Source: Clostridiales bacterium
GTDB taxonomy: Bacteria; Bacillota; Clostridia; Oscillospirales; Oscillospiraceae
Reading direction: 5' to 3'
DNA: 33,780 bases
Assembly (NCBI GenBank): GCA_019423635.1
Contig: JAHZBA010000031.1
Location: 1 to 33,780 of the forward strand
Shown here: positions 29,970 through 33,780 of the stretch, in pieces
Position numbering within the stretch: the first letter of the stretch is position 1
Layout of the letters: each line of letters starts with the position of its first letter
Position numbers and translations under genes: made by a program
Notes under the pieces: model-generated
What the model was told of the DNA's origin: nothing
What the model saw: the letters and a program-made list of their open reading frames with translations, nothing else
Databases searched by the model: none

Positions 29970-30200
29970 TTAAATACTTGCATCATCCATGCTGTTAATA
30001 GCGTCTTCAATACTGGAAATTGCGTCTTCCATATTGCTGACGGCCTCTTCTGCTGCATAATAGCGGTCACTGTTTTGTAGATTCTCCGGGATGCTATTCA
30101 TGTAGTCCTCTTCGTCAGTGCGGATTTTGTCAATAAAAGAGCTTGCTTCTTTGAGAAGTTTGATTGCTTTGTAGATTTGTTCTCTTCTTTGGTTGTTCAT
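29970..30200 (-). CDS. small acidic coiled-coil protein of unknown function
   Basis: 76 residues, strongly acidic at the C-terminal half, predicted all-helical (QIYKAIKLLKEASSFIDKIR, AVSNMEDAISSIEDAINSM). It resembles small helical proteins often found in clostridial mobile elements, by style only. The ATG has CGGAGGA 7 bases upstream. It is transcribed from a promoter whose -35 box lies inside the palindrome shared with the XRE gene. Confidence 0.75.
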   Translation of the reverse strand: MNNQRREQIYKAIKLLKEASSFIDKIRTDEEDYMNSIPENLQNSDRYYAAEEAVSNMEDAISSIEDAINSMDDASI

Positions 30201-30233
30201 AGATTGATCCTCCGGCTGAAATTGTGTAATTTT

Positions 30234-30262
30234 ATTATATCATTTAGAATTTTCGAGGTCAA
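30234..30262 (-). promoter_or_regulatory. promoter of the two-gene islet operon
   Basis: On the minus strand: -35 TTGACC (30262-30257), 17-bp spacer, -10 TATAAT (30239-30234). The -35 box overlaps the palindrome at 30255-30270. Confidence 0.75.
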
Positions 30263-30270
30263 GTGACCTC
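30255..30270. promoter_or_regulatory. operator-like palindrome between divergent islet genes
   Basis: GAGGTCAAGTGACCTC: perfect 7-bp arms around AG. It covers the -35 box of the leftward promoter and lies just before the rightward -10 box TATGAT (30292-30297, extended TGC). A likely binding site for the XRE regulator encoded next to it. Confidence 0.65.
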
Positions 30271-30318
30271 AAACGAAAAAGATGCCCTTGCTATGATACA
30301 GACAAGGGTGGTGATTAC

Positions 30319-30567
30319 ATGGCAAGCGCAGTTGTTATTGGAAAGACGATACAAAAGCTAAGAAAAGGCAAGAAGTTGTCTCAGGAGGTATTAAGCGGGC
30401 TTGCGGGTTTGGATCGGACACATTACAGTAAAATTGAGCGTGGCCTGAGAAGTCCTACCATAGAAACTCTTTTCAAAATTGCCCATGCCTTAGAGATGCA
30501 ACCACATGATCTGATGATAGAGATCGAGAAAGCATTTGATGAAGAAAAGATAACTTTTGGAATATAA
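30319..30567 (+). CDS. XRE-family helix-turn-helix regulator
   Basis: 82 residues, nearly all a lambda-Cro/C1-type helix-turn-helix: IGKTIQKLRKGKKLSQEVLS, then AGLDRTHYSKIERGLRSPTI (recognition helix) and ETLFKIAHALEMQPHDLMIE. A short acidic tail follows. Such one-domain regulators usually repress themselves and a neighbouring operon. Here that is the divergent two-gene unit sharing a palindromic operator. The ATG follows AAGGGTGGTGATTAC. AT-rich like the rest of the islet. Confidence 0.9.
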   Translation: MASAVVIGKTIQKLRKGKKLSQEVLSGLAGLDRTHYSKIERGLRSPTIETLFKIAHALEMQPHDLMIEIEKAFDEEKITFGI

Positions 30568-30615
30568 AAGATCCCAGCAGTGTCCACATTCATGGACCCG
30601 CTGGGATCTTTTTAT
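30566..30615 (+). terminator. Rho-independent terminator after the XRE gene
   Basis: 13-bp arms aaaagatcccagc/gctgggatctttt (30566-30578/30600-30612) with an inner gtcca/tggac stem, then T-rich sequence. It also lies 3' of yebC and may serve both strands. Confidence 0.85.
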
Positions 30616-30653
30616 ATACTTACAGATTTTGCGATTTAACGACGTTTTCTGGA

Positions 30654-31391
30654 TTATTCGTTGCTCTCCCAGTTGTGCCACACATTCTGCACATCGTCAT
30701 TGTCCTCCAGCATGTCGATGAGCTTTTGCATGTTCTTGAGATCCCCCTCGCCGGAAAGGACAATGTAGTTCTGGGGAACCATCTCAATGTCGGCGTTGAC
30801 GAAGACGTAGCCCTTCTCCTCCAGGGCCTTCACCACGTCGTTGAAGGCGTCGGGGTCCGTTGTGATCTCCAGGGCGTCGCCGTCCGCCTCAAAGTCGGCG
30901 GCGCCGGCCTCCAGGGCGTCCATCATCACGGCGTCCTCATCCAGCTCCCCCTCGGAGTTGTCAATGACAATGACGCCCTTCTTGTCAAAGGACCAGCTGA
31001 CGCAGCCCTGGGCCCCCAGATTGCCGTTGCACTTATCAAAGGCGTGGCGGACCTCCGGCGCGGTGCGCTGGCGGTTGTCCGTGAGGGCGTCCACAATCAC
31101 GGCCACGCCGCCGGGGCCGTAGCCCTCATAGGTGACGGCCTCAAAGCTGTCCGTGTTGCCGGCGCCCAGGGCCTTGTCGATGGTGCGCTTGATGTTGTCG
31201 TTGGGCATGTTCACAGCCTTGGCCTTGGCAATGACGGTGGCCAGGCGGGAGTTGTTGGCAGGGTCGCCGGAGCCGCCCTCCTTGACCGCCACGATGATCT
31301 CCCGGGCAATCTTGGTGAAGGCCGCAGAGCGCTTGGCGTCCGCCGCGCCCTTGGTCTTTTGGATATTATGCCACTTGGAATGTCCAGACAT
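30654..31391 (-). CDS. YebC/PmpR family transcriptional regulator
   Basis: 245 residues. The N-terminus MSGHSKWHNIQKTKGAADAK with RSAAFTKIAREI is diagnostic of the YebC/PmpR family. The middle (NMPNDNIKRTIDKALG, YEGYGPGGVAVIVDALTDN) and the acidic C-terminal domain (ALEITTDPDAFNDVVKALEE) are complete. Members are DNA-binding regulators in some bacteria, and some have been linked to translation of difficult sequences. The ATG has AGGAG about 9 bases upstream, inside the end of the nif3-like gene; the two are 4 bases apart and cotranscribed. Confidence 0.95.
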   Translation of the reverse strand: MSGHSKWHNIQKTKGAADAKRSAAFTKIAREIIVAVKEGGSGDPANNSRLATVIAKAKAVNMPNDNIKRTIDKALGAGNTDSFEAVTYEGYGPGGVAVIVDALTDNRQRTAPEVRHAFDKCNGNLGAQGCVSWSFDKKGVIVIDNSEGELDEDAVMMDALEAGAADFEADGDALEITTDPDAFNDVVKALEEKGYVFVNADIEMVPQNYIVLSGEGDLKNMQKLIDMLEDNDDVQNVWHNWESNE

Positions 31392-31395
31392 ATGT

Positions 31396-32187
31396 TTAAT
31401 CTCCTTCTACGAAATATTGAATGACCTCCCGGTGGGAGGTGGATTTCTCCACAATCAGCGCCGGAAAATGCGAAGAGAGCTCGTCAATCAGCTTCTGGCA
31501 CACCGGGTCCTCGGTGGGAAAATGGCCCGCGTCAATCAGGTTGATCCCCTTCCCTTTCGCATCCAGGAAGGTATGGTAGGTGAGATCCGCCGTCACAAAG
31601 GTGTCGCAGCCGGCCAGGATGGCCGCATCCTCATAGTCCCCGCAGGCGCCGCCCCCCACAGCCACCCGGCAGACCGGCTTTCCGGCGTCGGCGTACCGGA
31701 CGCCGTTGCTGTGCAGCTTGCGGCAGACAAACCTGGCGAACTCCCCTAACGTCATGGGAGATGGCAGCGTGCCCATGCGGCACAGCCCGTCTTCGTCCCC
31801 CAATGGCCCAGGGTCGATCAGCCCCAGCGCCTGGGCCAGACAGTCGTTGACGCCGCCGGCGGCCGCGTCCAGGTTGGTGTGCATACAGATGGCGGAGAGA
31901 TTGCCCCGCAGCAGCTTCATCAGCAGGTGTCCCTGGGGTGTATCGCTGCGAACGGACTGCACCGGCAGCCACTTGCAATTCATCACCGGGTGGTGAGCTA
32001 CGATCAGCTGACAGCCCTTGGAGATGGCCTCGTCCGCCACGTCCTCCGTGATGTCCAGCGCCACCAGCACCCGGGAGACCTCCTGTTCCGGGTCCCCCAG
32101 CAGCTGCCCCACGTTGTCCCAGCTGACGGCTCCCGCCTTCGGCGCCAGCATGAAGAGCCGGTGTTCAATTTCCCGAACCGTTGGCAC
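31396..32187 (-). CDS. Nif3-like dinuclear metal-centre protein
   Basis: 263 residues. Members form hexameric toroids with a two-metal site; some have GTP cyclohydrolase-like activity, but the role here is unknown. Metal ligands visible: His65 and His66 (VAHHPVM), Asp in MHTNLDAAAGGVND, and His and Glu in AGHFPTEDP. The start is GTG at 32187, 7 bases after GAGGAG, and overlaps the trmK 3' end by 23 bp. The trmK-nif3 pair is conserved in Firmicutes (B. subtilis trmK-yqfO). Confidence 0.93.
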   Translation of the reverse strand: MPTVREIEHRLFMLAPKAGAVSWDNVGQLLGDPEQEVSRVLVALDITEDVADEAISKGCQLIVAHHPVMNCKWLPVQSVRSDTPQGHLLMKLLRGNLSAICMHTNLDAAAGGVNDCLAQALGLIDPGPLGDEDGLCRMGTLPSPMTLGEFARFVCRKLHSNGVRYADAGKPVCRVAVGGGACGDYEDAAILAGCDTFVTADLTYHTFLDAKGKGINLIDAGHFPTEDPVCQKLIDELSSHFPALIVEKSTSHREVIQYFVEGD

Positions 32188-32857
32188 AGCGCCACTCCTC
32201 TCTCATACTCAGCAGTGCGGTGAGAACATCCCGCAGCCGGTCCGCTTTGATCCGGTCCTCCGGCCGTCCGGAGCGGCCGAGACCGGCCACAGCCCCCTGC
32301 AGCCGGATGATCTTTTCAAGGATGTACCGCTCTCCCAGGGGATCCTGGAGCAGCTTTGCCCCGCCCCAGAGCTGGCCCAATGTCAGATGCATCGTCCCCG
32401 CCGTTGCCTCCAGGACCGGGTAGAGCGTTCCCCGGTCAAGGACCAGGGCCTCCCTGGTAATCCGGAAACCGTGATCCATCAGGAACTGCCGGAGCTTTTC
32501 CGCCCGGGTCTGGGGCTGGAGCAGCAGCGTGTGGCGGCCCTCCGCCGTCCAGGGGGCGGCACCCAAAATGGCGGCAATGTTCTCCCCGCCCATGCCGGCG
32601 ATGACGATGGTGTCGCACTCCTCCGGCCGGATCTCCGACAGCCCGTCGCAAAGACGAAACTCCAGCTCCGCCCCGCAGGCCGCCGCACTCTCCCGGGCTC
32701 TGGACAGCGGCCCGCTGCGCAGGTCGGCGGCAATGGCGGAGCGCACCTGGCCGTGGAGCACCAGCCACACCGGAAGATACCCGTGATCCGTGCCGATATC
32801 CGCCAGACGGGCCCCGGAGGGAACCCAGTCGGCCAGAAGACGCAGCCGGGGCGTCAG
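32165..32857 (-). CDS. trmK: tRNA (adenine-22-N1)-methyltransferase
   Basis: SAM-dependent methyltransferase for A22 in the tRNA D-arm. The class I motif is DIGTDHGYLP, followed by DLRSGPLSRARESAAACGAE and IAGMGGENIAAIL, all characteristic. The frame is open to an ATG at 32965, but that start lies inside the upstream gene and before a 12-bp hairpin. The natural N-terminus (LTPRLRLLADWVP) begins at a CTG (32857) 6 bases after GGGAG. No ATG, GTG or TTG is in frame between them. With CTG the protein has 230 residues, close to B. subtilis TrmK (about 238). The start is tentative, the family is firm. Confidence 0.88.
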   Translation of the reverse strand: MTPRLRLLADWVPSGARLADIGTDHGYLPVWLVLHGQVRSAIAADLRSGPLSRARESAAACGAELEFRLCDGLSEIRPEECDTIVIAGMGGENIAAILGAAPWTAEGRHTLLLQPQTRAEKLRQFLMDHGFRITREALVLDRGTLYPVLEATAGTMHLTLGQLWGGAKLLQDPLGERYILEKIIRLQGAVAGLGRSGRPEDRIKADRLRDVLTALLSMREEWRCANGSGN

Positions 32858-32895
32858 CTCCGGCTCCCGGTGCTCCGGTTCAGACCGCGGCGCGA

Positions 32896-32925
32896 GGACG
32901 CATACGGCCTTGTCCGTATGCGTCC
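32896..32925 (-). terminator. strong hairpin between the DUF1858 gene and trmK
   Basis: Perfect 12-bp stem ggacgcatacgg/ccgtatgcgtcc (32896-32907/32914-32925), 6-base loop, without a T-run. A second small hairpin (32934-32939/32943-32948) has the DUF1858 stop codon in its loop. These may attenuate read-through or protect the mRNA end. Confidence 0.5.
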
Positions 32926-32939
32926 CCGCAGATCCGCAG

Positions 32940-33146
32940 TTACTGCGGCTTGTTGGCTTCCTCATTGACCAGCTTCAAAAGCTTCTCCACATCCACGCCA
33001 TGGACGGCGCAGGCCTCCTCTACGGTCTCCCCTCTGGACGCGCCGCAGCCCAGGCAGTGCATTCCGATGGACAAAAAGATCGGCGCGGTCTGGGGCGCGA
33101 TATCCAGGATTTCACCGATGATGGTGTCTTTGGTAATCTGAATCAT
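32940..33146 (-). CDS. DUF1858 domain-containing protein
   Basis: 68 residues covering the entire DUF1858 family: ITKDTIIGEILDIAPQTAPI, then IFLSIGMHCLGCGASRGETV with Cys31 and Cys34, and EEACAVHGVDVEKLLKLVNE. The C-x2-C plus Cys46 may bind metal or act in redox; function is not established. The ATG has GGAGGAAC about 9 bases upstream. It has its own promoter and leads the trmK, nif3-like, yebC group. Confidence 0.93.
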   Translation of the reverse strand: MIQITKDTIIGEILDIAPQTAPIFLSIGMHCLGCGASRGETVEEACAVHGVDVEKLLKLVNEEANKPQ

Positions 33147-33181
33147 TGAGATGTTCCTCCATCCAAGAATTTAACGGAAGT

Positions 33182-33210
33182 ATTATACTGTATCATCGGC
33201 GTAAATTCAA
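33182..33210 (-). promoter_or_regulatory. promoter of the DUF1858-trmK-nif3-yebC group
   Basis: On the minus strand: -35 TTGAAT (33210-33205), 17-bp spacer, -10 TATAAT (33187-33182). The leader is about 30 bases. Confidence 0.75.
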
Positions 33211-33282
33211 TAGAAATTCCAAGAAAATTGTGGGAGAACGAAAAATCCGCCGCCTCCGGTTTTAAGAGCGTGCCGACAGAGA

Positions 33283-33311
33283 AAAACGGAGACGCGCTGC
33301 GTCTCCGTTTT
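33283..33311 (-). terminator. terminator of the aldolase gene
   Basis: Perfect 13-bp stem aaaacggagacgc/gcgtctccgtttt (33283-33295/33299-33311), 3-base loop, followed on the minus strand by t-rich ttctctg. It lies 11 bp past the stop codon. Confidence 0.9.
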
Positions 33312-33321
33312 CATCAAGTTC

Positions 33322-33780
33322 TTACGCCTTGCCGTTGCAGCCCAGGACGTCCACCAGCTTGTGGCGGACCAGCTCCTTGATGTTGGCCCGGGCGGGCTTG
33401 AGGTACTGCCGGGGGTCGAAGTGGTCGGGATGCTCGTTGAAATACTGACGGACCGTGCCGGTCAGGGCCAGGCGCAGGTCGGAGTCAATGTTGATCTTGC
33501 AGACGGCGCTCTCAGCGGCCTTGCGCAGCTGCGCCTCGGGGATGCCCACGGCGTCGGGCATCTTGCCGCCGTTCTCGTTGATCATCTTCACATACTCCTG
33601 GGGCACGCTGGAGGAGCCGTGGAGCACGATGGGGAAGCCGGGCAGGCGCTTCACGACCTCGTCCAGGATGTCGAAGCGCAGCGGGGGCGGGACCAGCTCG
33701 CCCTTCTCGTTGCGGGTGCACTGGGCGGCGGTGAACTTGTAGGCGCCGTGGCTGGTGCCGATGGCGATGGCCAGGGAGTC
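33322..33780 (-). CDS. fba: class II fructose-bisphosphate aldolase, C-terminal part (5' end outside window)
   Basis: Zinc-dependent aldolase of glycolysis and gluconeogenesis. 152 residues are visible, open to the window edge: DSLAIAIGTSHGAYKF (active-site region with the zinc-ligand His), PIVLHGSSSVPQEYV (second zinc-ligand His in LHGSS), KINIDSDLRLALTGTVRQYF (substrate-binding NIDSD), then the helical tail ending VDVLGCNGKA. The ATG at 33654 is internal. The gene has its own terminator just downstream. Confidence 0.95.
   Translation of the reverse strand, partial: DSLAIAIGTSHGAYKFTAAQCTRNEKGELVPPPLRFDILDEVVKRLPGFPIVLHGSSSVPQEYVKMINENGGKMPDAVGIPEAQLRKAAESAVCKINIDSDLRLALTGTVRQYFNEHPDHFDPRQYLKPARANIKELVRHKLVDVLGCNGKA

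Larger units (their letters stand above)
29450..30620. other. AT-rich islet, likely horizontally acquired
   Basis: About 1.2 kb at roughly one-third GC, in sharp contrast with neighbours near 60%. It holds two minus-strand genes and one divergent plus-strand XRE regulator with a shared operator region, then a terminator. Borders lie close to the ends of the high-GC genes at 29380 and 30654. No transposase, integrase, tRNA or direct repeat was seen at the edges. Confidence 0.7.

Noticed and set aside
1..33780. CRISPR array, tRNA genes, insertion sequence or prophage
   Set aside because: No regularly spaced repeats, no cloverleaf tRNA sequence, no transposase and no phage structural genes were seen. 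The two tyrosine recombinases look like housekeeping Xer proteins, not phage integrases.

Overview
The window is a GC-rich chromosomal segment, by eye around 60% GC apart from one AT-rich islet. It comes from an endospore-forming Firmicute. Seven sporulation-type genes are present (spoIID, spoIIM, yunB, cotJA-cotJB, cotJC, cwlD, and sigH as the sporulation sigma factor). The gene clusters are those of Clostridia and Bacilli (queA-tgt-yajC-yrzE, ruvC-ruvA-ruvB, trmK-nif3, spoIIM-xerD). Protein style and base composition suggest Oscillospiraceae (Flavonifractor, Oscillibacter or Dysosmobacter-like). That placement is inference; no search was run. Both window ends cut genes: tyrS on the left and a class II fructose-bisphosphate aldolase on the right.

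Layout. 1-2440 (+): the tyrS 3' part, an ABC-F ATPase and a small unknown gene. 2441-2700: a hairpin-rich spacer. 2701-4857 (-): asd and dapA, the lysine/diaminopimelate branch, separated by a 112-bp MITE-like inverted-repeat element. 5059-10320 (+): spoIID, queA, a TfoX-C-like helix-hairpin-helix protein, tgt, yajC and a yrzE-type membrane gene. 10321-10844 holds no gene but has a possible small RNA and operator-like repeats. 10845-14615 (+): spoIIM, xerD, then a hairpin-dense spacer carrying a perfect parS site, then an ECF sigma/anti-sigma pair. 14715-17334 (+): ruvC, ruvA, a small membrane protein and ruvB. 17447-18405 (+): sigH and a double zinc-ribbon protein. 18601-19015 (-): RNase P RNA. 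19233-19601 (-): a DUF4180 gene. 19926-24081 (+): murD, yunB, ligA. 24126-25189 (-): a fused cotJA-cotJB gene and cotJC. 25358-27450 (+): cwlD and radA. 27814-28833 (+): a xerC-like recombinase. 28877-29380 (-): an amidase-domain protein. 29450-30620: an AT-rich islet with a divergent XRE regulator and two unknown genes. 30654-33146 (-): yebC, nif3-like, trmK, DUF1858. 33322-end (-): fba.

How the genes work together. Queuosine tRNA modification (queA, tgt) sits with the Sec accessory gene yajC. Holliday-junction processing (ruvABC), ligA, radA and two Xer recombinases give a DNA-repair and chromosome-dimer theme. The parS palindrome implies ParB-dependent origin segregation. SigH, SpoIID, SpoIIM, YunB, CotJ and CwlD act in sequence from sporulation entry through engulfment to cortex and coat formation. 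Three of these genes (spoIIM, yunB, cwlD) share a sigma-E-like promoter at a nearly constant distance from the start codon.

The most notable non-routine items are: a terminator hairpin whose right arm is the ribosome-binding site of the yrzE-type gene; a sigH promoter placed so close to its ATG that the transcript should be leaderless; the cotJA-cotJB fusion; the parS site in a run of hairpins; and the AT-rich islet with its palindromic operator.
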